From Paludibacter sp. (lineage in GTDB: Bacteria > Bacteroidota > Bacteroidia > Bacteroidales > Paludibacteraceae): 64,000 nucleotides of DNA. Below, piece by piece: positions 35,003 to 43,038 of this stretch (the first letter of the stretch is position 1; each line of letters opens with the position of its first letter). The stretch is taken from positions 115,051 to 179,050 of the forward strand of contig JAQTTH010000010.1 in NCBI GenBank assembly GCA_028710895.1. The letters run 5' to 3'. The position numbers were made by a program, and so were the translations under genes. Under the pieces are notes generated by a model. The model was not told where the DNA came from and searched no databases. It was given only the letters and a program-made list of their open reading frames with translations.

Positions 35003-35731
35003 CTATTTAAAAGTGTAAGCAGCACTCAGACTAATTCCTCTTGGATAACCTATATAGAGTGGATATAAATTTAGTTGTTTATTTATACTATATAAAGCTG
35101 TTGAAATGCCTAAAAGCGAAACATTACCTTCCAAAAACCATTGTTTTGATATGGCTCGCCGATAGCCTAAGTTTAGACCCGCACCAAAACCAACATAATT
35201 GATGTAATTTGATGAGCGATTATTTTTATTGGTATCAATAAGTCTTGTGCCGGCATTAACTGGTAATGAAAGATACCATCCTGAGTTAAGGGATGCTTTC
35301 CCTTGTTCATATCTACGCTTGTAGCCAAAATACCATCGGGGCTCTATACCTGCACCTAATTGCAAGGAGTATGAATTTGTATATTTGGGGTCTAAAAAGG
35401 AATAATAATATGTTCCATCCGATTGTTGAGTATAAAGATGAGACTTGCTAAAAACTGCACTTAGACCAACAACTGACATAAATGTTATGGTTGGTGCTAC
35501 ACGATTCTCGTTGAAATAACTAATGCCCAACGGAATATAATAGGATTTATCATTTGAAATTAAATTTTGAATCGTCGATAAAAAATCAATTTCAGACCCG
35601 ATGCTGATGCCATGCATGGATTCAACTTTAATGGAATCTTTTGGAATGTTCGTAAAGAAAACTTCCTTCTGCCCAAAAACCGGCAATAAAACCAAAAGAA
35701 GCAATAGGGTACTGATTGATAATCGTTTCAT
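35003..35731 (-). CDS. Predicted outer-membrane protein, paralogue a
   Basis: A 242-residue exported protein with signal peptide (MKRLSISTLLLLLVLLPVFG) and alternating hydrophobic strands ending ISLSAAYTFK, consistent with a small beta-barrel. It is a paralogue of the next upstream gene at 35795-36511: signal peptides and first codons are nearly identical in DNA, while the rest is only moderately similar (shared AGIEPR(W/C)Y, LNSGW(Y/F)LS, GYR(R/Q)AISKQ). It lies 7 nt before DUF4249-1 within the surface cluster. Function unknown; perhaps an accessory barrel for the receptor system. Confidence 0.78.
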   Translation of the reverse strand: MKRLSISTLLLLLVLLPVFGQKEVFFTNIPKDSIKVESMHGISIGSEIDFLSTIQNLISNDKSYYIPLGISYFNENRVAPTITFMSVVGLSAVFSKSHLYTQQSDGTYYYSFLDPKYTNSYSLQLGAGIEPRWYFGYKRRYEQGKASLNSGWYLSLPVNAGTRLIDTNKNNRSSNYINYVGFGAGLNLGYRRAISKQWFLEGNVSLLGISTALYSINKQLNLYPLYIGYPRGISLSAAYTFK

Positions 35732-35794
35732 GTGGGTTGTTGTATAGATATAAACGGGAACAATTGATAGAATGCCGATATGAAGTTCGACAGA

Positions 35795-36511
35795 CTATTT
35801 AAAGGTATAAGCAGCTTTCACAGTAACTTGCGGATATACATTTGGGATTGATAGTTGCAATTGTTTGTTGGCAATGTAAAGCGAAGTACCAATGTTTAAT
35901 CCGGCACTTGCTTCTAAAAACAATTGTTTTGAAATGGCTTGTCTATATCCTAATTTTGGACCAACGGAAAATGCTACCGAAAAATAGCTTGGTAACCATC
36001 CCTGATTAAAAAATGGTTCAGGCGAATTCAACAATAGTGTATTCAACGTCAATGGACACGATAAAAACCAGCCGGAGTTTAATTGTGACAATCCTAAGCG
36101 GTAACGGTTTTTATAGGTCCAGTAACAACGTGGTTCTATGCCGGCAGTTAAGATAAGGGAATAAGCATTTTTTGTCTTTAAATTTCCATAAAAGTAATAG
36201 CTACTATTGATTGAATCAAAAACAATGGTTGAAAAGTCAAAAGTCTTATGGAAGTTGTTGTAAAGCCCAATAGATGATGTAAGGGTCCATTTTGCTGCAA
36301 TTCGCTTTTCGCTAAAGTAACCAATATAAACGGGAGTTGCAGGGAAGGGTTGACTAAACATGGATGTCAACTCAGTATGTATTTCAATCCCTTTAAGGGA
36401 TTCAACTTTTATACTATCGTCACTTATATTGGAGAAAAAAACTTCGTTTTGCCCAAAAGCCGGCAATAAAACCAAAAGAAGTAATACGGTACTGATTGAT
36501 AATCGTTTCAT
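35795..36511 (-). CDS. Predicted outer-membrane protein, paralogue b
   Basis: A 238-residue paralogue of the protein at 35003-35731. ATG 36511 (MKRLSISTVLLLLVLLPAFG) is chosen because it starts the signal peptide; an upstream in-frame ATG adds only an unlikely extension. The body has barrel-type strands and ends VKAAYTFK. It shares NEVFF(S/T)NI, DSIKVES and AISKQ(L/W)FLE with its neighbour. The two probably act in the same surface system; which ligand they handle is not visible. Confidence 0.78.
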   Translation of the reverse strand: MKRLSISTVLLLLVLLPAFGQNEVFFSNISDDSIKVESLKGIEIHTELTSMFSQPFPATPVYIGYFSEKRIAAKWTLTSSIGLYNNFHKTFDFSTIVFDSINSSYYFYGNLKTKNAYSLILTAGIEPRCYWTYKNRYRLGLSQLNSGWFLSCPLTLNTLLLNSPEPFFNQGWLPSYFSVAFSVGPKLGYRQAISKQLFLEASAGLNIGTSLYIANKQLQLSIPNVYPQVTVKAAYTFK

Positions 36512-36708
36512 GTGTGCTGAATTGTAAATAAAATGTGTGAGCAAATATAGTAATACCGATTAACAGAACGGTTTGTTATTAATTTTTATTATGCATTTTA
36601 GTTAAGTATTAAGAGTTGGTGGTGATTTATACATCTCATATTCTTTGGTATCAACGCACATGACTGAAAGCAATAATTACAATCCAATAGTAAACTAAGA
36701 TTAAAAGC

Positions 36709-36822
36709 GGATTTGTATTTCGGATTAAAAATCCTTATAATATAGAAGGTGGAATCACAGATCCCACCAACTATTCTAACAACTTTTCTCGTATAATTAC
36801 AGGTGTATCCGCGATGACAGGA
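36709..36822 (-). repeat. Dispersed intergenic repeat, copy B, in a 322-bp gap
   Basis: The gap 36512-36833 contains GGATTAAAAATCC near 36721, a hairpin GGTGGAATC / GATCCCACC around 36749-36768 shared with copy C, then CAACTTTTCTCGT shared with copy A, and TATCCGCGATGACAG shared with copies C and D. No gene is seen in the gap. Confidence 0.75.
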
Positions 36823-36833
36823 AACCTATTATT

Positions 36834-37859
36834 CTATGGCAAATCAAATTCCACAATATTACTGCTCGTATAGCTTCCCAAAATTCCAACTCCCCCATCA
36901 ATATTGTTATGAACTTTAACGGGTTCTGAAAAAAAGTTAGATGCTGAACTGGCGGCACGAGTTTTCAAATACAGGTAGTAATCTTTACTAATGCTTTGCA
37001 GGTTGATATAAACCTTATGCTTTACATCGGTTAAGGTACCGTAATTAATATCTCTAACGTTTCTTGTTACGCCTGTGCTAAACTCAAGAACGTATGTTTT
37101 GCCATTAAAAATATCATCCGAAAATACATGATACTTATTCTCAACGTTCGACAACAGCGTACCTACCGGACTCGTTCCTTCATCAGAGAGTGGATCTTTT
37201 GTGTTACCGGAAACTACATCGGTGAAATCAAAGGCACTATATTGGGTTGTTCTTTCATCTATAATAGTGTCAACTTTATTCGTATTGTTGTTCCAAACAC
37301 CCTCATAGCTAATGTATTTCACGATTAACCTATAATAATTTTTCAGATCTGCATTATCTTTAAATGTAAGTTTATAGTTGACTTTATATTTATATTTTAC
37401 ACAAAGCGTATCAGTTGAATTGAGATTCCAAAATAAAACCTCCTTACTTAGAACAACTTTCTGCGTATCAATTGATAAAACAACAGGGGCTTGCGTAAAA
37501 CTGGTTGTAGCACTAACCTGCTGCATCTGAGGAACATTGACTGTTAGTTTTATTTGGTCGGCCGCAGTAGGTTTATATGTACCTTTATAGATACCATTGT
37601 TGCCGGATGTTAGTTTTTCTTTCAACACTCCATTTACCCATAGATTTACGTCTGCATTTTTAATTGACTGAAAATCTATACTATCTTGTAGAAAGAACCT
37701 GCTCAGGCTAATATATGCCGATACCGTTGAATCGGGAGTGACAAAACTATTGACTGCAACCAACGGATTGGTTATCTCGCCATTAAATTCGATGTCCCTT
37801 TCGCAGGAAACAAAAAGAACCGTAAAAAAGAGAAGGCTGATATATGTTTTGATATTCAT
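36834..37859 (-). CDS. DUF4249 lipoprotein 2
   Basis: A 341-residue lipoprotein (MNIKTYISLLFFTVLFVSC, lipobox Cys19, then ERDIEFNGEI). DUF4249 features are PLVAVNSFVTPDSTVSAYIS, VNLWVNGVLKEKL, IKLTVNVPQMQQVSATTSF and a C-terminal GGVGILGSYTSSNIVEFDLP. The frame is open to 37970, next to the receptor stop, but the ATG at 37859 starts the lipoprotein signal and is preferred. It pairs with receptor 2. Confidence 0.85.
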   Translation of the reverse strand: MNIKTYISLLFFTVLFVSCERDIEFNGEITNPLVAVNSFVTPDSTVSAYISLSRFFLQDSIDFQSIKNADVNLWVNGVLKEKLTSGNNGIYKGTYKPTAADQIKLTVNVPQMQQVSATTSFTQAPVVLSIDTQKVVLSKEVLFWNLNSTDTLCVKYKYKVNYKLTFKDNADLKNYYRLIVKYISYEGVWNNNTNKVDTIIDERTTQYSAFDFTDVVSGNTKDPLSDEGTSPVGTLLSNVENKYHVFSDDIFNGKTYVLEFSTGVTRNVRDINYGTLTDVKHKVYINLQSISKDYYLYLKTRAASSASNFFSEPVKVHNNIDGGVGILGSYTSSNIVEFDLP

Positions 37860-37975
37860 TCGAACAAAATTATTTTTGAATGGTTGGATGGAATTCCGAT
37901 AAGTCGGAATCAGCTTCGCATGACAATGTTCATACGTGTTTATATTTTTAGAAAACCATGCTCGTTTCATAATGA

Positions 37976-40444
37976 TTAAAATTTATAAGAATAACTCACA
38001 GAAGGGATAATTGGTAAAATACTTAATTGAGTCAAAGTATGTTTTGCTGTTATTTGAGCTCCATAAATGTATGTGGTTTTTACAGAGGTAATAAATGGAT
38101 TGAAATTATCATAGGCATTGTAAACACTTATATTCCATGTACGAATGCCATGCTTCAACTGCTTATGAAAATTGACGCTTACATCCAACCGGTGATAGGG
38201 ATTATACCTGTAATTATTCCTTGAAGTAACATAAGGAAGAGTTTGAACCAATTGGCTTTGTGCCGGATTATTAACGTCTATATACGATGATGTTTCAATG
38301 CTATGATCAATTGGTGTACCTTTAAAGTTCTGTAGCGCTAAGGTTCCACAGTTACCGGTACTATAAACCCAGGTAGCTCCAATATCAAACTTACTACTGA
38401 ATTTATGTGCAACTACCAGACTTACATCATGCCGCCGATCATACTTGGATGGGAAAGCCAACCCATCATTTATTTCCTGACCCGGTCGGTCAAAAAGTCT
38501 TTCGGACTTTGACCAGGTATAACCAATCCATCCGGTGGTTTTACCTACAGTTTTTTGTGCGAGGAACTCGATACCATAAGCCCGGCCCCTTCCCACATAT
38601 ACTTTATCCTCCCATCCGGTAGTTGAACCCATAAACGAAGCCCCATCCTGATATTCAATCAGGTTGTTCATTGACTTGTAATAACTCTCCACCGAGAAGT
38701 TGACAATGTTTCTGAAGTTATAAAAAATTCCCGCTGAGTATTGATTAGATTGCATAGGTGGTATCCGTTTCGTAACAGGCACCCACAAATCAGTAGGCAA
38801 ACTGACATTGCTGCTGGATAACAGGTGTACGTACTGACTCATACTTGCATAGCCTGCTTTAAAGGATAAATTATCACTAAGCAAAATCCGTAATCCTACA
38901 CGCGGCTGAGGAAGTGAGGTATATAACTTGTTTTGCACTAAAAATCCTGAGAAATGCAAACCTGCATTGAGTTGTACAACCGACCCTAATCGAATATCGT
39001 CTTCAAAATAAGCCGAGGTTTCCTGACTATACAGTTTCGGATCGCCAATGGTTGTGTCAGCTAGCTGTGTGGTCGTATTTTGAGTAGTTTTGTCTTGTAC
39101 GACAGTAACGTTCGGCTGAAAGGAGTGAAATGTGCAATTTGCACCAAACTTAATATCATGATTGGGATTAGGCGACCAGTCAAAATCTGCTTTTGCAGTA
39201 AAATCTTCTATACCCGATTTATAAGCCATACTGCTGCTCTGACTGACAGTAGAATCGGGTTTCACAAATTTTGTAATCTCTTTTGTACCCATACTTAAAT
39301 CGAAACGGTACCGGGTATACGAGGCTGTTGTGTTCATAAACAGTTTATTATTAATCACATGGTTCCAACGCAATGAACCAAGTACATTACCCCAATACCA
39401 TCCCATTTTCAACCGCCCATTGGAAGAACTTTCAGTACTTTTGTATGCATATTGTTGCATATCCGTAGTAATTACATCGTCGCCCGAGTAAGCGCTTAAA
39501 TACAATCTGTCTTTATCCGAAAAAGTATGACTTATTTTTGCATTTATATCATAGAAATAATAGGCAAAACTGGCATCGCCTCCGCCATTATTCTGCGATA
39601 TAGTTTTTGAAATAAATGGTTTAAGCAGCAAATCGGCATACGTGCGACGGGCTGAAATATTAAAGGTGGTTTTGTTGCTAAACAATGGACCTTCGAAATT
39701 GAGTTTGGATGCAATAAGGCCTACTGTGATATTTCCGTGGTAATGTTGATTATCTCCATCGTTCATACGAATATCCACCACCGACGAAAGCCGATCTCCA
39801 AAACGAGCAGGAAAACTGCCTTTGTATAAAGTTACATCTTTGATGGCATCAGCATTGAAAACAGAAAAGAAACCAAACAAATGATTGACATTGTAAACGG
39901 GTACTCCATCCAACAACAGCAAATTCTCGTCCGGCCCACCACCACGCACATACATACCTGCCGATCCGTCCACTCCAGCTTTTACACCGGGAAGTAATTG
40001 CAGAGCTTTTATAACATCATTTTCACCCATGAGGCTTGGAACTGTTTTTATTTGTGCAATAGGAATATTAATTACACTCATTTGAGAACTTCTCACATCT
40101 ACTCCTTTACTATTACCCAATACAGTAACTTCGCTCAACTCAGCACCTTCCGAAAGCCTGATATTGATTACGGTGTCTTTATCCAAGTAGAAATCATGAC
40201 TTTGTGTAGTTAATCCCACATAGGAGTACTTTAAATCAACATTACCCTTTGGAAGAGTTATGGAATAAAATCCGTAAGAATTACTTACAGTACCACTCCC
40301 CGATTTTTTTTCAAATACAGTTGAATTTATAAGAGTCTCTCCACTTTTATTTATTGTAATATAACCGCTAATGGTATAGGGTTTAGCGAAGATAATGCTG
40401 GTGGTGAAAATGAGAAAAATTAAAAGAAAATGCTGTTTGTTCAT
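37976..40444 (-). CDS. TonB-dependent receptor with N-terminal carboxypeptidase-regulatory-like domain (receptor 2)
   Basis: Outer-membrane transporter, 822 residues: signal peptide ~1-20, CarboxypepD_reg-like domain (ISGYITINKSGETLINSTVF), plug with TVPSLMGENDVIKALQLLPG, MYVRGGGPDENLLLLDGVPV and FPARFGDRLSSVVDIRMN, and a barrel ending PSVSYSYKF. The plug sequence is of the same kind as receptor 1, so the locus has two receptor/DUF4249 sets, probably from duplication and divergence. It is the first gene of the minus-strand cluster. No -7 box was recognised upstream, where repeat copy C lies. Confidence 0.9.
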   Translation of the reverse strand: MNKQHFLLIFLIFTTSIIFAKPYTISGYITINKSGETLINSTVFEKKSGSGTVSNSYGFYSITLPKGNVDLKYSYVGLTTQSHDFYLDKDTVINIRLSEGAELSEVTVLGNSKGVDVRSSQMSVINIPIAQIKTVPSLMGENDVIKALQLLPGVKAGVDGSAGMYVRGGGPDENLLLLDGVPVYNVNHLFGFFSVFNADAIKDVTLYKGSFPARFGDRLSSVVDIRMNDGDNQHYHGNITVGLIASKLNFEGPLFSNKTTFNISARRTYADLLLKPFISKTISQNNGGGDASFAYYFYDINAKISHTFSDKDRLYLSAYSGDDVITTDMQQYAYKSTESSSNGRLKMGWYWGNVLGSLRWNHVINNKLFMNTTASYTRYRFDLSMGTKEITKFVKPDSTVSQSSSMAYKSGIEDFTAKADFDWSPNPNHDIKFGANCTFHSFQPNVTVVQDKTTQNTTTQLADTTIGDPKLYSQETSAYFEDDIRLGSVVQLNAGLHFSGFLVQNKLYTSLPQPRVGLRILLSDNLSFKAGYASMSQYVHLLSSSNVSLPTDLWVPVTKRIPPMQSNQYSAGIFYNFRNIVNFSVESYYKSMNNLIEYQDGASFMGSTTGWEDKVYVGRGRAYGIEFLAQKTVGKTTGWIGYTWSKSERLFDRPGQEINDGLAFPSKYDRRHDVSLVVAHKFSSKFDIGATWVYSTGNCGTLALQNFKGTPIDHSIETSSYIDVNNPAQSQLVQTLPYVTSRNNYRYNPYHRLDVSVNFHKQLKHGIRTWNISVYNAYDNFNPFITSVKTTYIYGAQITAKHTLTQLSILPIIPSVSYSYKF

Positions 40445-40510
40445 TTGAAATGATAAAATTGATAAGTAAAAATCGGTATGTTATAAGAAAAATCCGACAA
40501 CAAAATAACA

Positions 40511-40647
40511 TAATTAAATTCAAAAAAGTGTGTACTATTATAATACTGCACACATTTGTTTGAAAAAAAGTGGGATCACAGATCCCACCAACAAAACCAC
40601 CATTTTTTATATTTAATGATGATTGCATATCCGCGAGGGCAAGATTA
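40511..40647 (-). repeat. Dispersed intergenic repeat, copy C
   Basis: The most complete copy. The left part matches copy A over about 58 bp. The centre has a perfect hairpin GTGGGATC-TGT-GATCCCAC (minus strand) followed by TTTTTTT, a terminator shape. The right part (ATTTAATGATGATTGCATATCC) matches copy D at 41547-41581. Confidence 0.8.
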
Positions 40648-40655
40648 ATGTATAT

Positions 40656-40826
40656 TTAATCTTTTTTATTTGACAAATATCCTACAAAACGCCCCACTCC
40701 ATAAGAAACATATATAGTCACAAATGGCAGTTTAAATAATACACTTATATTATTTGTTTTTGTAAGTATTAGTAAAACAATGCTTAAAAGCAGAATAAAA
40801 AGAATATCCCAATATTTATTTTTCAT
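40656..40826 (-). CDS. Small membrane protein
   Basis: A 56-residue frame from the ATG at 40826 with two hydrophobic segments (WDILFILLLSIVLLILT and FVTIYVSYGVGRFVGYL) and a charged end SNKKD. An upstream in-frame ATG at 40940 gives a 38-residue hydrophilic extension with no membrane logic. No family is recognised and no promoter is apparent, so it could be a minor gene or a chance frame. Confidence 0.45.
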   Translation of the reverse strand: MKNKYWDILFILLLSIVLLILTKTNNISVLFKLPFVTIYVSYGVGRFVGYLSNKKD

Positions 40827-40997
40827 ATCAATTATATTATTTAGATTTTTATTTAAATAATTACTTATAGATAAAATCCCTCTTTGTTCCAGGTTTGCAC
40901 TCACTGAGACTTGAACTAAGGTTAGTTTCGTCTCATACACTTGGAATAATGGGGGTCTTTATCTGCAAACCGTTTGTATAAAGATTTATAAGATATG

Positions 40998-41420
40998 CTA
41001 CTGACCCCACCCTTTCGGTTGTGATGTCTTGTGAAGCATTATTGTCCTACCTGATTTTTCTGCCTCTTCAATATTTACTCCAAGTCCTGTTTCTACATAA
41101 ATATCACATGCTTTTGAAGTGTCTGCCCAAACATAAACTTTAAATGAATACCAATCTGATTTAATCCGCTTTTCATTTTCGAAGAAAGAAACTATATAGA
41201 GTTTTCTACTTATGTTTACGCCTTCTTTTACTGTAAGAGTATCAATTTTCTGAATAAGATTCTCCGAATAGAAATCACTTGCATATTTGTTAACCGTATT
41301 TACCGCTATTTTGGTGAGTGCCTTCTCTCTTTTCAATTCATTCATTTTATCGAGATTGATTGTTTTTGTTGTCATGCAACTTGCAAAAACAAGACATAAA
41401 ATTACAACGATATATTTCAT
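40998..41420 (-). CDS. Hypothetical lipoprotein
   Basis: A 140-residue predicted lipoprotein: MKYIVVILCLVFASCMTTK has a lipobox with Cys15. The mature part is helical at first (NLDKMNELKREKALTKIAVN) and then beta-rich (LYIVSFFENEKRIKSDWYSF, CDIYVETGLGVNIEEAEKSG). No family is recognised. It lies between a small membrane protein gene and DUF6261 on the same strand. Confidence 0.7.
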   Translation of the reverse strand: MKYIVVILCLVFASCMTTKTINLDKMNELKREKALTKIAVNTVNKYASDFYSENLIQKIDTLTVKEGVNISRKLYIVSFFENEKRIKSDWYSFKVYVWADTSKACDIYVETGLGVNIEEAEKSGRTIMLHKTSQPKGWGQ

Positions 41421-41546
41421 TTTTTTTGTTTTTTAATTAGTACCGCGTGTAAGTCTTTTTCTGTCCTCCGGTATATATAAAATTAAAAATGATATTTGTC
41501 GTCACCGGATTACATTTCTCATTAGTCGTGCTGACAACTTTGCCTC

Positions 41547-41581
41547 ATTTAATGATGATTGCATATCCACGAGGGCTAAGT
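41547..41581 (-). repeat. Dispersed intergenic repeat, copy D (short)
   Basis: TTTAATGATGATTGCATATC followed by CACGAGGGCTAAGTATTG matches the right end of copy C with few changes. Confidence 0.6.
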
Positions 41582-41590
41582 ATTGCTTAT

Positions 41591-41643
41591 GCTACTAAGG
41601 GTCCTACAAATAATAGTTATTTTTAAGCCCTTAGTAGCTTTTT
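41591..41643. terminator. Inverted repeat downstream of the DUF6261 gene, possible terminator
   Basis: An 11-bp perfect stem GCTACTAAGGG / CCCTTAGTAGC encloses 26 nt; the T5 run lies on the plus strand, so its role for the minus-strand gene is uncertain. Confidence 0.45.
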
Positions 41644-41664
41644 GAAATTTATCGAATCTGGTCC

Positions 41665-42423
41665 TTATGCAACAGTTATCGGCGCTTCGGTATGCACCTC
41701 TTTCCCTGCATTGCGGCGGGTGGTGCGGGCTTTGAGCTGCGTTTTATAATTCGTAATCAGTTCGTTCAATTCATTCGCCGGAGTCTGATAGTCGAGGGTA
41801 TCGTATTCGGTACTGAAAATCTCAAATGTATCGAAAAAAGCAGTCAAAACTTTATCCACTTCAGTACGAATGGCACGGGCGTCAACTGTTTCAACAGCCG
41901 AGTTTTCCTGTGTGCGTTGTAAGTATAGCGTAGCAAATAGCGTGTTTATGTCGCGTAAATGCTCAATTAATATAGTCAGATTTAATGCTGCTACGGCAGC
42001 TTTCACGTCGGCACTCGCATCATAATCGGCCAACAGTTTATTAAACTTGTCGGTGTTATCGTTGTAATTCGATTCGCCGATATCCTTCCCGTGCTTATTC
42101 AAAAAGCGGGTGAGAACCTCCACATGTGGAGCAACGCTCAACGACAGTCTTCCAAAGGTTTTTACCTGCTCGGCAATGCCTTTGATAAGTGTTTTACGCT
42201 CGGTGTTCAAATCGGCCAACTGGTTACTAATGGCGTTGCCCAATTCCTGTGCTTTGATATTGGCCAGGTCGGGCATAAATGCCGTAAGCCGCTCAAACGC
42301 TTTTTTCAGGTGTAACACTTCGGGTTGATACTTCAAAAAAATGGCTACAATCTGGCTCACGAACATACAATACTCGTTATTCCTCAGATGAGTCAATTTC
42401 AAACGGAAAATTGTGACTTTCAT
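41665..42423 (-). CDS. DUF6261-like protein beside a palindromic array
   Basis: A 252-residue soluble, almost entirely helical protein, matching what I recall of DUF6261, a Bacteroidota-specific family without known function. It starts MKVTIFRLKLTHLRNNEY (the family's typical L..LRN.E opening), has repeated helices such as FERLTAFMPDLANIKAQELG and TLIKGIAEQVKTFGRLSLSV, and ends in a basic stretch QLKARTTRRNAGKE that could bind nucleic acid. A -7 box lies 45 nt upstream and the 41-bp palindromic array starts about 200 nt upstream. The array-gene linkage mirrors that at 13627-14382. Confidence 0.7.
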   Translation of the reverse strand: MKVTIFRLKLTHLRNNEYCMFVSQIVAIFLKYQPEVLHLKKAFERLTAFMPDLANIKAQELGNAISNQLADLNTERKTLIKGIAEQVKTFGRLSLSVAPHVEVLTRFLNKHGKDIGESNYNDNTDKFNKLLADYDASADVKAAVAALNLTILIEHLRDINTLFATLYLQRTQENSAVETVDARAIRTEVDKVLTAFFDTFEIFSTEYDTLDYQTPANELNELITNYKTQLKARTTRRNAGKEVHTEAPITVA

Positions 42424-42467
42424 AAACTTAAACTGTTTTATGTGTTAGTATTGGAGAATGTTTAACA

Positions 42468-42475
42468 CAAAAGTA
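42468..42475 (-). promoter_or_regulatory. -7 box of the DUF6261-like gene
   Basis: Minus-strand TACTTTTG fits TAnnTTTG, 45 nt before the start. No well-placed TTG. Confidence 0.5.
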
Positions 42476-42626
42476 TAAACAATATTTGAATAATTAATAT
42501 AAAAACATTAATTTTTTTTATCACAATAGTAAATTTGTTTGCATAAACAGAACGTTGTTAATCTAAGTTTCTCATTAACAATGTTTTTGCCCTTGCGACT
42601 CAACTTCGAAATTTTATTCAGGCAAA

Positions 42627-42850
42627 CTTGCGGCAGCGCCGCAAAGGCAAAATTGTTTGGAAGGGACCTTGCGGAAGTGCCGCAAAGGCAAATTCATTTC
42701 GAAGGGAGCTTGCGGCAACGCCGCAAACGTGCTTTTGTTTTCGGGGGAGCTTGCGGCGCGGCCGATTGCATGCTTTGGTTTCATTTCATGCCTGCGCCCG
42801 GGGCGCAAGGGCAACTGTTATAAAGTGGTGCTTGCGGAAGCTCCGCAAGG
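42627..42850. repeat. Tandem array of six 41-bp units, each an interrupted palindrome
   Basis: CTTGCGG-type units start at 42627, 42668, 42709, 42750, about 42791 and 42831, a period of 41 (last 40). Each unit holds a hairpin such as TTGCGG-n4-CCGCAA, followed by a less conserved spacer. Unit 5 reads TGCGCC / GGCGCA, so both arms changed together and pairing is kept; unit 4 is partly decayed. The array fills most of the 615-bp gap 42424-43038, and the short frames found in it are repeat artefacts. Confidence 0.9.
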
Positions 42851-42908
42851 ATAAAAAAACGGCTGAACCTGTAGGGAGATTCAGCCGGGGGTATTGAAAA
42901 ATAGTGTT

Positions 42909-42992
42909 TTACTCTTTCTCAAAATAATTCTTCCGAATCATTAAGTCCTGATGTTGAGCGAAACGTGCCGCTTCGTTCAAGTTAAAAGGGAG
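42909..42992 (-). pseudogene. 3' remnant of a second LTA-synthase-like sulfatase gene
   Basis: Bases 42907-42948 match 44606-44647 (the 3' end of the intact sulfatase gene) at 41 of 42 positions. Read on the minus strand, the remnant encodes about 27 residues ending DLMIRKNYFEKE and a stop, while the intact gene ends DLMIRKNYFEKK. Upstream residues (NEAARFAQHQ) differ from the intact protein and an in-frame TGA closes the frame, so this looks like the tail of a deleted paralogue. Confidence 0.75.
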
Positions 42993-43038
42993 TCACCTGA
43001 CATGCCAGGAGTCATAATACATATCAGGAGCGAGTGAG

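Noticed and set aside
42627..42850. CRISPR array or coding repeats
   Set aside because: Units of 41 bp are hairpins with partly conserved spacers and decay; several overlapping short frames on both strands are repeat artefacts and none has a plausible protein.
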